Below are positions 48,695-61,490 of a stretch of DNA of 64,000 bases, in pieces. Numbering within the stretch: the stretch's first letter is position 1; every line of letters begins with the position of its first letter. Source of the stretch: Thamnaconus septentrionalis (taxonomy: Eukaryota; Chordata; Actinopteri; Tetraodontiformes; Monacanthidae); NCBI GenBank assembly GCA_009823395.1, contig CM020513.1:2039501-2103500 (forward strand), in the 5' to 3' direction. A program made the position numbers and the translations under genes. The notes below the pieces were generated by a model. It saw nothing but the letters and a program-made list of their open reading frames with translations, did not search any database and was not told the origin of the DNA.

Positions 48695-50991
48695 ACGGTT
48701 GAGTTTAAAAGGTTCAACTTAAGGATAAACGCACGATGTACAAAAAATAAACAATGTGTTCTGCATGTGTTGAGGTTTTTAACCTCTCTGAGAGAACTGA
48801 TGCAGGATCAGATGGAGCGAAAGATGTTGCTCTGTGTTGGTGCAACCAGATGGAGGTCTGGTAGCGACACTAGGGCTGTGACCTCAGCAGCACCGGCTGC
48901 AGCGAGCTGGCTGTCGAGTAGTCACACCAACACACACACACGCACACACACACACACACAGCGACTGGCTCAGATCGCTATCGGCCTCCTGCTCAGTGTG
49001 TTCGGAGATCTATTAGTGGGAAATGAGGCAGAGCCACCCTGACGTATGTGCACACCAGCCCGGGGAAAACACACACTGGAGACTTAAAATTCATGCGCAC
49101 ACATCCAGCTTGCCACACTACTGTGTCTTACTGCTTTAATGAAGAAATATGTGTTGGGGTTTTCGGGTTTTTTTTGCAGAGATGTTCAATTTGGAGGGGG
49201 AAAAGGCCCACAGGCATTGGTTTCACTTATAGCACAAACTTCTGTGTGCGATACTCTGTCAGCAAAATTGGCTCTTATAGCCGACACTGGAGACAGTGGA
49301 AGGCAGGCTAAGCTTCTTTGCTTAGCAGAGTCAGTGGTACATTAATGTAAGTCCAATATTTTCCCCAACCTGGGGCTGACCTCTGCACTTCTCTGTGCAA
49401 ACTCTCAAACGGGCAAAATCGACAACGCAGCAACAAGAAACACACTCAAGCTTGACGTTTAAGCTCTTTTCATATAGAAGTAATGGAAATTCCACACTAA
49501 AAAGCTGAAGTAATGAAGGAAAGAAGGCAAACAGCATGTAAAGGAGGTCAGAATAACAAATTGTTGGAAGCCTGGTGTAAGCATATCATTGCAAACACAA
49601 AATATTAAATTTAACTAGTGAGATGAAAAACACATTCATACTCACCTGGATACATCAGTCAGAAATAGAATTAGCATTAGCTGCATGCTAGCAGGATTTC
49701 TTTTTCAGCAAATGTTTCATTCAAGGTTTAGTGATAAACAGAATTTGAAACGGTAATAATGGTGTCCGTGGAAGCAATTAGTTTAGCGTGAACCACAGCA
49801 ATAAGGCTATTCCTGAGTTTAGCCAGTTAGCATAATGATATCACTGTAAGTATAATATGATACTGCATATACTAAGAGTGGACAAAGAATCCAATACTGG
49901 TGTAACTGAAACAATTGCTTTCAAGACGTCGGGGAGGCTAACAATGAAAAGCAGACTCCATCTGCCGTTCAACGGTTATGACGATGAATATTCATACGTG
50001 GCAGTTAATTAAGGACGCAGGCGTTGGAGCTTCTTCTAAGATTCCTGCAGCGGCGCCGAGACAATCAGCAGAATGAAATGAGTTGCCTTTATCTGACAGC
50101 AGGAATTTAACCACTGAGCCTGTCGCCGATTAGTTACCGCGAGGTCGCAACGCACCGTGTACACTGCTGCCGCTGCTGCTGCTGCCGCCGCTGCTGATGC
50201 TGCCTGGTAATCACAGGAAGAGGCTCGTTAATAGCAAGATAAAGGCCTCGGTCTAGAGTTGGGAGAAGAACTTCCACCGTTTTTAAAATTATAATGAAGT
50301 AATGATATGTGGTTAATTAGACCATAAATAAATAAATAGCCTACTTGAAGAAGAAGAAAAGTAGCCAAACATGTGACCAGCTGACTGGTGTGTTCTTGTT
50401 AGAAGGTGCCAGGCAGGCAACTAAAACTGAATGGTACAATACCAGGCCGGCTGGGGGCGCTATGTCAGTAACAGGGGGTACCATTCTTCTTGTTATTCAC
50501 AGTCAATGAATCTCAAACATTTCATTAGAAGAAAAAAAACAAACAAACATTGCTTTAAACAGAAATGTTCAAAACAAGGACCAAGTAGAAAATCCCTGAA
50601 GGTCAAAACTGTGTCTGCATGCAGGTGTCTGGTCTAACCTGGACATATACAGTATTTATGAGGTCTTACTGCACTCAGGATGACACAATGGATTCTGTTG
50701 CTGTTTTCTTTGCCCATCACAACTATTCCCACCTTGGAGACGAAACGAAACATTTTGATCCCGGCTGTCGGAAGGTGCACAGTGCCACAATTTGCTCACA
50801 CCCGAGACACACCTGGCTTATTACACAGGTTTATCCCTCTGCTCAACACCTCCCTAATGCTGCGATGCCCCCTCCCCCGCCGGCTCTTTGACTGTACAAC
50901 AGCCTCTGCCCAGATGTAATTAGGCCCTAATCCTGCTGTCGACAAAGGCAGAGACAGCTGTAATACAGTTTGCAGATTAATGCACTGCAGA

Positions 50992-51033
<42 letters not shown>

Positions 51034-51376
51034 TGCTTTGATGCAGCGACTCTCCAGACTCAGAGAGGCCAAAGGTAACACTGCAGCCTTTTTACTCACG
51101 ACGTCGCAAATGTGCAGAATCAGCCTGAACATTTAGAAGATGATGATCTGAAAGAGATTCAGTAGCTCAAGGTCGCGTTTTTTCTTTTTCTGAGTTCAGG
51201 TTTTAACGGATGATAAAAGTCTGGAGCTTGGCTCCGGCTGTTTCTGAGCTGTTTGATGTAGAAGTGACCAGAATGTGGAAAAGATTCCAGTGCATTTAGG
51301 TGCATAAATCTGTCAGATATTGTGAACACTTTGTGTTGAAAAAAAAAAAAAAGACACACATCTTCGTTCTGTGAGT
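48695..51376. other. Noncoding DNA; microsatellites and a candidate conserved block
   Basis: (CA)n lies at 48930-48961 and (GT)n at 50993-51032. Positions 49970-50260 include TTAATTAA (50005-50012) and a CTGCTG/CCGCTG run near 50164-50200, in complex sequence that may be conserved. The remaining sequence shows no gene. Confidence 0.4.
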
Positions 51377-51760
51377 TACAGTGGAGCAAAAAAGTATTTG
51401 GCAGGCACCGATTCTGCAAGTTGTCCCACTTAAAAAGATAGAGAGAGAAAAGAGAGTTCTGTAATGTACATCATAGGTACACTACAACTGTGAGACAGAA
51501 TGTAAAAAAGAGAAACAGGAAATCACATTGTGTGATTTTTAAAGAATTTATTTGTATAATGGTGCAGAAAATATACTGTATAGTATTTAGCACCAACAAG
51601 CAAGCAAGAATTCTGGACCTCACAAACATGTTACTTCTTCATTAAGAAGCTTTGCTATCCTGCACTCGTTACCTGTATTAATGACATCTGTTTGAACTCA
51701 TTACCTGTATAAATGACACCTGTCCACACCCTTAAACAGTCCAACTGCAACCTCTCCACC

Positions 51761-53609
51761 ATGGTCAAGACCAAAGAGCTGTCTAAAGACACCAGAGACA
51801 AGGTTGTACACCAGCACAAGACTGGGATTAGCCAATCTACACCAGGCAAGCAGTTTGGTGAGAAGAGAGCAAGCGTTGGAGCAATTATTAGAAAATGGAA
51901 TAAATACAAGATCAGTGACATTCTCCCTCGACCTGGAGCTCCATGCAAGATCTCACCTTGTGTGGTTAAATGATCTTGACAACGGTGAGGAAACAGCCCA
52001 GAACTACAAGGGGGGGAACTGGTTAATGACTTGAAGAGAGCTGGGACCACAGTTACCAATGTTACAATTAGTACCACACTACGTCATCATGGATTAAAAT
52101 CCTGCAGTGCTCGAAAGGTCCCCCTGTTTAAGACAACACATGTCCAGACCCGTCTAAAGTTTGCCAGAGACCATCTGGATGATCCAGAGGAGGATTGGGA
52201 GAATGTCACGTGGTCAGATGAGATCAATATGTAAGCATTTGGTATAAACGCCAATCGCTGTGTTTGGAGGGGGAAGAATGCTGAGTTGCATCTCAAGAAC
52301 ACTTATCCAGTGTGAAGTATGGGGGTGGAAACATTATGCTTTTTATTAATTATTGAATATATTTACTACAATCTACCCAATATTATTTTTATTAACATAG
52401 TATTGTTTTATATGATTGAAATTTTCTGGAATTGTGTCTAAAAGAGGTTCAGTTGTGTTTCAATGCACAGTCTCGTTGGCTCATTAGTTAGTGAAGAGAT
52501 TTGGCTAGTCGGAGCCTCAGCTGCTTTTGTGAGTGTCACATATATTTGGCTTTTAGTTTTAACCACCTTATCATTTAAGAGGATTGATGTTGTTGGACCA
52601 TAAGTTATTGGAATTAAGGGTAAGTGACTGAGGCTGTGTGAGTCAAATGCAGTGATTCATTTTAGTGTGACAAGAATATGTGATTTACCTTTACATCCCG
52701 CTCTGTAAAGAGAACAGGATCAGCGTGCTGTTGTGGAAAAGAGCAAAGATACTGATGCAGAAATGCTGAGTAAATACGCAATTTAATGAACAGAAATAAA
52801 AGATGCGATATCCGAGGCACAAACAAAGTACAACCAACAGAACAGATGCAACAGGTGCAACAGCTCGAATGAATGCCAGTGCAAGTGCACAGAGGAAAGG
52901 AAGAAGCAAGTCTTTGTGCAGCAGGACCGGGAGGGGACAAGATAAGGGAGAAGGAGGAAGAGTAGAGAGGAAGACAAAACAACGAATACAGGACGAGCAG
53001 GACGATTTCACAGCTCATATCCTGTACGCGTGCTACTAGTGATCATACAACATAAAACAGAATAAAGAGTAATCCAAGAATACATATTTTCCATTACAGT
53101 GCGCAATTCAGTTGCTGCCTGGATGCGCAGTGGTGAGGGTCTCCTCCCTGAGGGTCTCCTCTCTGCTCCTCTCCTGACTGCAGCTGCCCAAGACTGCCCA
53201 GCAACGCGAGGCTCGACCCTCAAGGCTGTAACCGCCTGTGACTACTTTGGGGCGGGGCAGGAGCGCATGGCAGCACCCGCTGCTCGCTGAGAACAGGAAC
53301 TGTGGAGGACCGATACTTGCTTTCGTGTCCGCCTCCAAAATACCAGAAAAGTCTCCAATAACACCTCGCTTTGAGGCTGCTTTTATGCAAAATGGACAGG
53401 ACAACTGATCCGTTACGGAAAGGATGAATGGGGCCATTTATCGTGAGATTTTGGGCAAACACCTCCTTCCTTGCCAGTCTCCGGACTTCAATCCAACAGA
53501 GAATCTGTGGAGGGAGTTGCAAGTCCGTGTTGCCCAGCGACAATCCCAAAACATCACAGCTCTTGAGAAGTTCTGCATGCATGTTATTAATCAAATACTT
53601 ATTTTCTGA
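51761..53609 (+). pseudogene. Tc1-like transposase, broken in several places
   Basis: The original start is the ATG at 51761 ([16 protein letters not shown]), opening the paired-type helix-turn-helix DNA-binding region. A frameshift near 51960 moves the frame, and the DDE domain resumes with TWSDEINM at about 52217-52234, the first catalytic Asp. An insertion cuts the gene at about 52341. After it, NGAIYREILGKHLLP (from about 53427) joins directly to SPDFNPTENLWREL. The stretch between, which carries the second catalytic Asp in active relatives, is deleted. The gene is therefore inactive. Confidence 0.88.
52341..53370. mobile_element. Unidentified 1-kb insertion within the Tc1 element
   Basis: Transposase sequence stops after ACATTATGCT (52331-52340) and resumes at TTGAGGCTGC (53371). 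GCTTT at both joints (52338-52342 and 53368-53372) could be a 5-bp target duplication. The left half is AT-rich and the right half GC-rich. I see no inverted ends, polymerase-III boxes or coding domain. A solo LTR is one possibility, but no family is recognised. Confidence 0.55.
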
Positions 53610-53781
53610 ACCACTATACAAATAAACTCTTTAGAATCATACAATGTGATTTCCTGGATTTTTTTTTTTAAATTCTGTCTCTCAGTTGAAGAGTATCTAT
53701 GATGAACATTACAGACTTCTCATCTTTTTAAGTGGGACAATTTGGAGAATTGGTGGCTGCCAATTATTTTTTACCCCACTG

Positions 53782-54714
53782 AAACTATGTCTTATTCAGC
53801 TTGTCTGGCCTTTCTGACAAAACATTTCAATGCCCCCCACTAAGTTTTCACCTCCTCTCTGGTCTGTAAAGCCACCTGCAAGTGCTTAAAGTCACTACCT
53901 ACTAACCTGAGGAGTCACCAGTGACTCCATGGCTGGTGACCACATAGAAGAGCCAGGTTGCACCTGATTTGCCACATATACTGTCACGCTAAGGCTGAAC
54001 AGATGATGCAAAAAACAACAAAACTTGTCCTCCAGGGACACGTGTGCACATTTCAATTTATCATGCAGCCCGACTTTTTCCTCCTCCACTTGATGAGCAA
54101 CCAAACATCTGGTAGGACGCTTGCTAAAACAACCAACTGGGCTTCTGGTTCTGGAGGCCTGTTGTTTTAACTCTGGTCTCACTGTAAACACATCCAGCCA
54201 CAAGCTCAGCTCCTCACACAGCCAACACACACACACACACACACAAAACACAACAGGAGGCTGTTGACAGACCGGCCACTTGTTTAGATGTGCGTTGCAC
54301 ATGTGCACACGCTGACTATAGGCTTTTTTGGCAGTGCCCTCCGTCCGGCAGCTGCAGGTTTAACCGCATGTTTATGGCCACCAGGAGGTTTGAGCGAGTT
54401 CAAACGGCGTCGGAGGGCCCTGACTAAGCAGAAGCCAGGGGCGGGGCAAGAGATGGGAAAAGAGGGGGCGGCCTCAGATCTGATTCGACCACAGAGAGAT
54501 TTGTTTTTTTTCTTTTGCTGAATCCACTTCAGGACAGGCCAATTTCTCATTAGAACAGAGAGGCAGCAGAGAGCAGGAGGAAGTCGAAGTTTCTCTCATG
54601 ATGGCGTTTTGTTGAGTGGGAAACATCAGCGGACGCCAGCCGTCACATCTGTCCTGCATCGTCACTTGGGACATGTGCGTTATGGGGTCTTTCTACAATA
54701 GGAAGAGTAGCAGT
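53782..54714. other. Noncoding DNA with (CA)n
   Basis: A (CA)n tract lies at about 54223-54245. The rest is single-copy sequence in which I see no exon or TE ends. Confidence 0.45.
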
Positions 54715-55059
54715 GCACACGTTGGACTCAAGGAGAGGGTTTTGGGTTTTGAAGTCCCTTTATTGGGCTACTGCAGGGCTTAAATACAATACAGTGTCCA
54801 CCTGTTCGGAAAAATATTTCCTAATCAGAAATTTAAAAACAACTCATCACCCTCCCCCACAGAACAAACACACTCCCAACAGTCCATGTGCTGCTGAATC
54901 CCAGCATACTGTCTGTCATCCTGTAGAAATCATACTCCACCCTCAGCCTGGCTCTGAGCAAACCCTTTAAGACAAGGACCGGCTCCACACAGGCAGAACC
55001 CTGAGCCTTGTTCTTGTGCGTCAGTCAGATAGCCAACTTGGCAGGGCCAGCAAGAAAGT

Positions 55060-56145
55060 TCATACACCTCTTTCTTGCACTGTATTTTGGGCCCACTTTT
55101 GGGAACACTTTCTCCTTGATTCCCTCTCAGTTTTTTGCCTGATAACCCTCTGTGCCCAAAAACACACCCAACACTTTAAGTTCCTCCTTCCCCCATTGAA
55201 GACCTTCAGGCAGCATAGGTAATGCATGGCCCTTCCATGCCCCCAACAACAAGAGGCTCCTTCACACGGTGACAAAGTATACATCTCCCTGGCTCTTGAC
55301 AAAGATATTTTAACATCATATGCATAGGCAGAAACAATACAAGGGAGGTCTTGCTCAGGGAACCCTGGCAGTGTGAGACCACTGAGTCGATCTCTCAACC
55401 TGCACAGCAATGGCTCAATAGCTCGGCTGTAGAGCTGGCCTGTAATAGGGCAACCCTGCCTTATTCCTCGCTGCAGAGGGATCGGCCGACTCAGCCCTGC
55501 CTCCATTTTCACCATACACCGTGCACCACTGTACAGTAAGCTTATCCAAGACAGAGACCCATCACCAATATCAAGTGCCCTCAGTGCAGAAAATAAGTAA
55601 GAATGATCCACCCTGTCAAAAGCTTTCTCCTGATCCAGACACACAATGCCAGCATTAACATTCACATCAAAGCTGCAAATATCAATCATATCTCGAAGCA
55701 GGAAAATATTGTCAAAGATTGTCCTGTCAGGCACACAATAACTTTAATTGGAGTAAAATCCATTAGCCTACTGGACAAGGTTCTGGAAAGTACTTTATAG
55801 TCTGCACAGAGGAGGTCAACTGGCCTCCAGTTCTTAAGGAATGCCAAATCTCCCTTTTCAGGAAACAGGGAAAGAACTGCTCGTTGACAGGAAACTGGGA
55901 AGAGAGTCTGACCCAAAACACTCAAGCAACACAGCATGCAAGTCAGGTCCAAGAAAACCCCAAAAATTTCTTTAAAAAGTCAGTAGAGAGCCCATCTATC
56001 CCAGGTGCCAAATGCTCAACAGCAGCTGTCAACTCCTCCAGAGTCAGCTCACTGTCCAAAGCTGCTTTCCCCCTGAGCTGTGGGAGGCCCTCCAGAAGCT
56101 CCTCATGACAGTCCATGCTCAATGCCGCATGGACTGTCATGAGGA
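55060..56145 (-). pseudogene. LINE ORF2 reverse transcriptase fragment (broken)
   Basis: Pieces in different frames show the reverse-transcriptase motifs in order: APGIDGLSTDF (about 56020), NWRPVDLLCADYKVLSRTL (about 55800), motif A as LDQEKAFDRVDH (about 55630), motif B as RGIRQGCP (about 55460), and a motif C position reading AYAYDV where YADD is expected (about 55315). The lost catalytic Asp and the frameshifts mean no activity. The apurinic endonuclease domain that should precede it is absent. Confidence 0.85.
56100..56145. repeat. 18-bp inverted repeat at LINE deletion junction
   Basis: The arms 56100-56117 and 56128-56145 are perfect complements around a 10-base spacer. The left arm is genuine ORF2 sequence (encoding MDCHEE on the minus strand); the right arm is its inverted copy exactly where the endonuclease part is missing. 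Confidence 0.95.
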
Positions 56146-56199
56146 AACAGGCAATATGAAGCAGGCAAAGACCAGTTAAGACAGAAAAACATCATATGA

Positions 56200-57412
56200 T
56201 GCATGATCATGTTATTTTTTTGACCCTTCGGGAAGTTTGACCACTCTTTGCTTTTCCCAGCGTTGTAATGTGCTTTTTGAGGAGGAAGCGCTTCTCCTCG
56301 TCCAACAGATCGAAGCCCACCAGTTAACCCTTTTTGAAAGTTGCATCCAAAAAGTGATTTATGTCCCCTAGAGAATCGAGGTCATTGATTTTTCTATCAC
56401 TTTCACAGACAGATGCATCTGATTCAGACTCCTATGCTGTACCACATGAACCCTGGCTATTAAACCCACTCTGCCCATCATTACTGATATAATCTCTACC
56501 AGAGGAGGTTGAAGCTGCCTCCTCTGTGGACTGGGAGTGTGTTTCAGTGTCTGCAGACTGAGAGCTGCTCATGTTTTCCGCTTCCATTTGCACCTGTTGC
56601 TCCTGCCGACTTTGCTCCTCTATCAGAAAGACTGTCTGCACAACCGTCAGGACTGGCTGCTGCGTCAGCTTCAGCCGTGTGCGGCACTGTCGTCGGCCAC
56701 CTACGATATATCAGCCACACCAGCGGTGCCCGGAGCGGCACCACTAGCTCCACCCATCGCCACACCAGCCACGGCTTCACCACCAGTGAGTTCACCCATC
56801 GCCGCCTGCAGCTTGTGCAGGCACGCGATGCATTTGGGCCGTACGTCCCCACACTCAAAAAATTTCAGCTGCCCTGAACTTATGTACACCATGTAAAACC
56901 CATCACCGTGCTTTACCCTCAATGACACCTCCAGAATCCAAAAACATTAAGACCTGCTGCCTCAAAGACTGCACATGCTTTAGTTTTAGATCCTTACAGC
57001 CAAGACTCACGGTCTTAAACCCGCTGGTAAATTTATTGAATCTACGGAACTCGTTCTCCAAAAAGTTGTTGCAAATAAACAGCAGGACACCGGAGACGGT
57101 GATCTGAGACACCTGTACAAACACTTCCCTGATAAATACGCCACTCTCGATCAGCTGATGGACATGGCGTTCCTCTGTAAGGAACACCACCACCGCTATA
57201 TTCGTACGCGATGCAAAAGACAGGTTGCCATGTCCTACTTGCTCGCCTGCAGCCAGCAAAACATCCTCCACGGTAACAGTACCTTCCGGAGGGACAACCC
57301 GCACTCCCTGTCCAATGGACGGTGGTGGCGTCATTCCTCCAGAGAGCGGAAAAACCCGACTCTCCCGCTGATCGTGCAGCGAACACACAATAGAAACTTT
57401 CAACCATATCAT
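56200..57412 (-). pseudogene. Tx1-type LINE ORF1 (broken)
   Basis: The first open piece (57412-56903) contains PPEGTVTVEDVLLAAGEQVG and TVSLGCKDLKLKHVQSLRQQ, strings I recognise from ORF1 proteins of Tx1-like elements. After a frame change, a cysteine-rich piece (YISSGQLKFFECG, then C-x2-C) near 56800-56890 looks like the zinc knuckle used for nucleic-acid binding. A serine/glutamine-rich tail (56432-56641) follows, ending in lysine-rich sequence near 56270. Multiple frameshifts make it nonfunctional. Confidence 0.75.
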
Positions 57413-59828
57413 GCAGTTAGGAAGAGTGAAAGATCAATAGAAGCACGGAAACAAGAGGAGAGAAGAGAAGAGAGGAAAAAAGGAGAAGAGAGGAGGGGAA
57501 AGGTAGGGAGAGTCTCCACATGGGTAAATAGAGTGATGAATGACAGCTTCCTGCAGCTCACCTGAGATTCTGCCACATCTGCTACAAGCTGCTGGCTGGA
57601 AGCAACAGTCTGCAGATGCATGATAGAAGACTTGAGTCAAAGGCCGAGGCCGCGTCGTCACACAGCCTCTTGGAAAAACACATGACCGGCCAGAAACAAG
57701 ACCCAAAAAGATTATTTGTGTCTGAGTTTCCAGTTTCTGCAAGAACATGTAACACATGGCTTCTCAATTGCTTGCAAATTAAATATTCTTTTTCTCTCCT
57801 CTTGATGTTTGTCATCTGAAAATCTAATCTAAGAAAATAAATAGCATCACAATTGGAAATTAATATTTCTGGTTTTTAAATCTACTAGCATATATCAGTT
57901 TTTTTTTTAAGTTTTCTATAAATTAAGTCATCAAGAATATTTTCTCTTCTCTCTCTTTTATCTAAAAATACAATGAAACTTAATTTTGCAAGAACCTCCT
58001 TCAGCAGCTTCAACAAAAAGTGTCATGAAAAAGATGCTCAGTTATAAAAACAAAAGTTTCATAAAAAAAATTATTTTAGTTCTTCCTCATCCTGCAGACT
58101 GACCAACAGAGCCTCTCAGCATGCAGCAGGAACAATTTTACCCACAGTCCTCCTCCTCCTCCTACCGATCGCGGTGGTCTTTAAGCAAAACAGTTTTGCT
58201 TTTCACGCCTCCTTCCTAAAACAACAAGCCGGGCCTGCCCACATAAACACACACACAGACGGACGCAGCAAAAATAATCCAAAAAATAAATATATAACCC
58301 CACAGCAGTTACACCGTGTTGCCTCCATCTCCAACCCTGGAATTTACAGGCTCCTTATCTCCTCATCTGCCTTATTAACAAACACACTCAGCTGTGGGGC
58401 CTCTTTTGCCGAAATCAGCCGCAGCAGAACATCTAAAAATTCCTCTGACTAATGATTTCCTCGAGATGTGCAGGCAGATAAGCTGGTAGCCCCGAAATAA
58501 GACGTCTAAAATGCTTCCAAAGTGGCGTGGAACCATTTCCTCTAATTCGTCCTGACACGCCGCAGACGAGGTGGGCTGGGTTCGGAGCAGCAGGGTGGTC
58601 TCACTGGCATGGGGCAACGGAGGCCTTAAACAGCTCCCACTTTCGTTCTGCACCCAAAAAAAAAAACAAAAAAACACACACATTTCCAGAGGTCCAGCAA
58701 CGGCGCTAAAGCGGGAGGCAGTTTGACCAACTCCACGTGTTTCCATTGGTGTGGCCACTGGCCACATGTCTCCGTGTGTAAGACGTAGAGGTCGCATTAA
58801 CCAAATATTTTCCGTCATTGACCGTTCTTTCAGCGGTGACACAAAAATCTGACAGCCGTCGGTCATTTTGACAGGTTGCAATTCACACCCCTGACCACTT
58901 GGTGGCGATGAGCGTATTGCAGCGTCCCCTTCTGATACACAGCGCAGAGACAGAAGGTTTCTTTGCGTGTCTCAGCGCTCTCTCTCTCACACACCCACAC
59001 CTGACCTCAGCTTCACAGGTGTGTTGCCTTCACTGGACGACATTCACCAACACCATAAACGTCAATTCCGTACAGAACAGAACACAAGAGAACACAGTCC
59101 AACCGACTGTTACAATACTAATTTGCTATTGTCTTTCTTGAAGCATGACCTCGGTGGTTTCACTCAGAAGAAAAATGTCGCAACGGTTGAGTGTCAGAAG
59201 TTTCTTGAAAAAAAATCTAATTTGATGGCGCGCTAGCGGGCACGTGACTCTAGTCCATGTGGAACAGGAGGAAGGTCTGAAACGGTGCATTCAGGGCACA
59301 GCCGGTAAACTGCTCATATTTATTTGCCCCCAGAGCCGCGAGGAATCGTGGGGGAAATGTGTTTTTGTGTTTTACTGTTTGAGTGTGAATGTGTGAGTGT
59401 GTGTGTGTGTTGGTGCATTAAAGGGGAATGTTTCATGTACGTTACGTGCCATGTTACGTTTGAGGCTGTTTAGCAACGTGAGTCAGTTTGGACTCTGTTG
59501 AACTTAGAACCTGGCTTGCGGCATGTTTACCCGTGTGCAAGACAATGTTCATTACAGGTCTAAAAGTAAAGTGGCGTTTGGTACGTAGCCTCCTCAAACG
59601 CTATCCCACGTTGATTACGACAATAAGAATCTTATTAACATTTTAATTTGGCGAATGACGTCACTGGAGCACGACGGAAATGTTACGACTTTACCAATCC
59701 AAATGACCGGTAACGAAAAAGTCTAGCGCGGCCTCTGGTCAGACATGGGCGGAGAAGAACGGAAAAACAACTGCTGAAGCACAAAGACAAAGAGGCTTTT
59801 CTTTTTTTTTTTTTACAATAAGCAGATT
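57413..59828. other. Noncoding; purine tract and candidate conserved block
   Basis: Positions 57425-57515 are almost pure A/G. Positions 57780-58080 are AT-rich. Positions 58330-58600 are complex, with TAATGATT and GATAAGC motifs, and may be a conserved element. Positions 59230-59730 are moderately CpG-rich. The 168-codon minus-strand frame at 58375-58881 has no recognisable domain. Confidence 0.35.
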
Positions 59829-60195
59829 GCGGCGACACGGTGGCACAGTGGTTAGCGCTGCCGCCTCACAGCAAGAAGGTCGTGGGTTCGATTCCGGGCT
59901 TGGGACCTTTCTGTGTGGAGTTTGCATGTTCTCCCTGTGGGTTCTCTCCGGGTTCTCCGGCTTCCTCCCACAGTCCAAAAACATGCATGTGAGGTCAACT
60001 GAACACTCTGAATTGTCCGTAGGTGTGCATGTGAGTGTGAATGGTTGTTTGTTTCTATGTGGCCCTGCGATGAACTGGCGACTTGTCCAGGGTGTCAACC
60101 TGTCTTCGCCCTATGACAGCTGGGATAGGCTCAGCAGACCCCCGTGACCCTGATCTCGGGAAGAAGCGGATATGGAAAATGAATGAATGAATGAA
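59829..60195 (+). mobile_element. tRNA-derived SINE with (ATGA)n tail
   Basis: The tRNA-like head has GTGGCACAGTGGTTAGCGC (A-box region, about 59839-59857) and a B box GGGTTCGATTCC (about 59884-59895). The body contains GTGTGGAGTTTGCATGTTCT and CCACAGTCCAAAAACATG, which I recognise as a very common vertebrate/teleost SINE body. The tail is ATGAATGA repeats. The flanks AATAAGCAGATT (59817-59828) and AATAAACAGGTT (60194-60205) agree at ten of twelve positions and probably represent the target duplication. Confidence 0.9.
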
Positions 60196-61436
60196 TAAAC
60201 AGGTTGCAAAGTTTTCGGCCTCACATCTCAGCTGAAATCAGTCAAGAGGAGGCAAAAATTCAACCTGACACGTCACAAAATGAATGCTTGAGAACTATTT
60301 CCGTTTCAACAAGGCTGACTGGTCAGAGAATACAAGGTTATTTCAAGGTCAACTTTAAAAAAATAAATTACTTGCTGGAGGTTGGAAAGACGGATGAGCA
60401 ATGACAATTTCCAGGTGCTGTGCAGAGTTTAAAATCAAGATGGCAACTTGGCAACGGAAAAAAAAGCAACTCTCTTTATTCGTACAGTCAGCTCAGCCTC
60501 TCAGTCTCAACCACTGGATACAAACATGGGAAGGAAACAGATTTATAAACCAAAGTGTGTTCTCACTCACTGTCCAGACTCTGGCCAGTCTGGCTCAGAG
60601 TACAGTGGATAAATACAGGAATTAGCCATCTCTCAAACGCATTAGTGAGGTGTGTCGTCGGACTGACTTCCAGAAATTTGGCTTTGTTTGCAGTTTGCAG
60701 TTCTGAACCAACAGCCAGCAGATGTCGCTCTTCATATGTCTGCATCATACAGCTTTGATTCCGTGACAATGTAAATGCAACTTCAACTATTTATCCGACA
60801 CTCTGACTGACTCAGGTTGCTGAGCAGCTTCCTGCCAGGTCAGACTTCTGGATATCAGGGGGTCTAGACTCTCTGCTGCTGACGGGGGCAGCAGTGGGAC
60901 TGCGGTCCCGGCCGGTGGTTTCTCTTGCGTACTCATCTGGTTTTAAACAAACACACCAGCAAATTGCACGGGCAACCCAAGATGGCCGAGTGTTTTTACA
61001 GTGGAGGCTAATCCTGCTGCTGGTCCGTTGCTTTTCATTATTCCTTCTCAACACGGCGGAACAGGCTGAGTCAGCCACACACACACACACAAGAAGACAC
61101 AATCAGCTGAGTCAGAGCAGCCTACCTCAGGGGTACGTGGGGGGAAACGCTGGTGCAGGTCGCAAAAGATATTACAGATGAGAAGCAGCAGCGACTTGAC
61201 AGCTTCACTAAACATCTAAACTTGCTTTTATGTTGCTGTTTTTTCATCACAAGCTTTTCCAGAGAAATCTCGAGCTCCTTGTTTACGCCCACAAAATGAC
61301 CACAAGTCAAATTCAAATCAATCTGAGGAGAAATTCCAACTTCACTGTTGCCGTGGAAAATAAAAGGGACCCAATCACGGTGCAGCAAACCATTCTGACA
61401 AAGGCAAAGTTGTTTCATTTTTTCTGAAATGTCAAA
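60196..61436. other. Noncoding single-copy DNA
   Basis: Nothing recognisable beyond a short (CA)n at about 61075-61091. Open frames lack domain similarity. Confidence 0.45.
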
Positions 61437-61459
61437 AGAAGAAGAAGAAGAAGAAGAAG

Positions 61460-61489
<30 letters not shown>
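61437..61489. repeat. (GAA)n trinucleotide repeat
   Basis: About 17 GAA units, a polypurine tract able to form triplex DNA. A plus-strand frame through it reads polyglutamate (61429-61674), but this alone does not show that it is translated. Confidence 0.97.

Positions 61490-61490
<1 letters not shown>

Larger units (their letters stand above)
51379..53781 (+). mobile_element. Tc1/mariner element, interrupted and decayed
   Basis: Long terminal inverted repeats begin CAGTGGAGCAAAAAAGTA (51379) and CAGTGGGGTAAAAAATAA (minus strand from 53781). Similarity runs about 60 bp inward to a shared CCCACTTAAAAAGAT. A TA dinucleotide precedes the left end, as expected of Tc1 target sites; the right flank is AA, so its TA has been lost. 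The element encodes a broken transposase and is split by an unrelated insertion at about 52341-53370. Confidence 0.9.
54715..57412 (-). mobile_element. Tx1-clade LINE, internally deleted
   Basis: Read on the minus strand the element has an ORF1 region (57412 to about 56200) and a reverse-transcriptase part of ORF2 (56145 to about 55060). A 3' region follows with a CCAATAAAGG polyadenylation-like signal near 54758. The endonuclease part of ORF2 is missing, and at that junction lies an 18-bp inverted repeat (56100-56145). Frameshifts and stops break both ORFs. The upstream 57413-57530 region is purine-rich and may be its 5' leader. Confidence 0.8.

Noticed and set aside
58375..58881. 168-codon minus-strand open frame
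   Set aside because: No recognisable domain or family and no splice context; a chance open frame in complex noncoding DNA.
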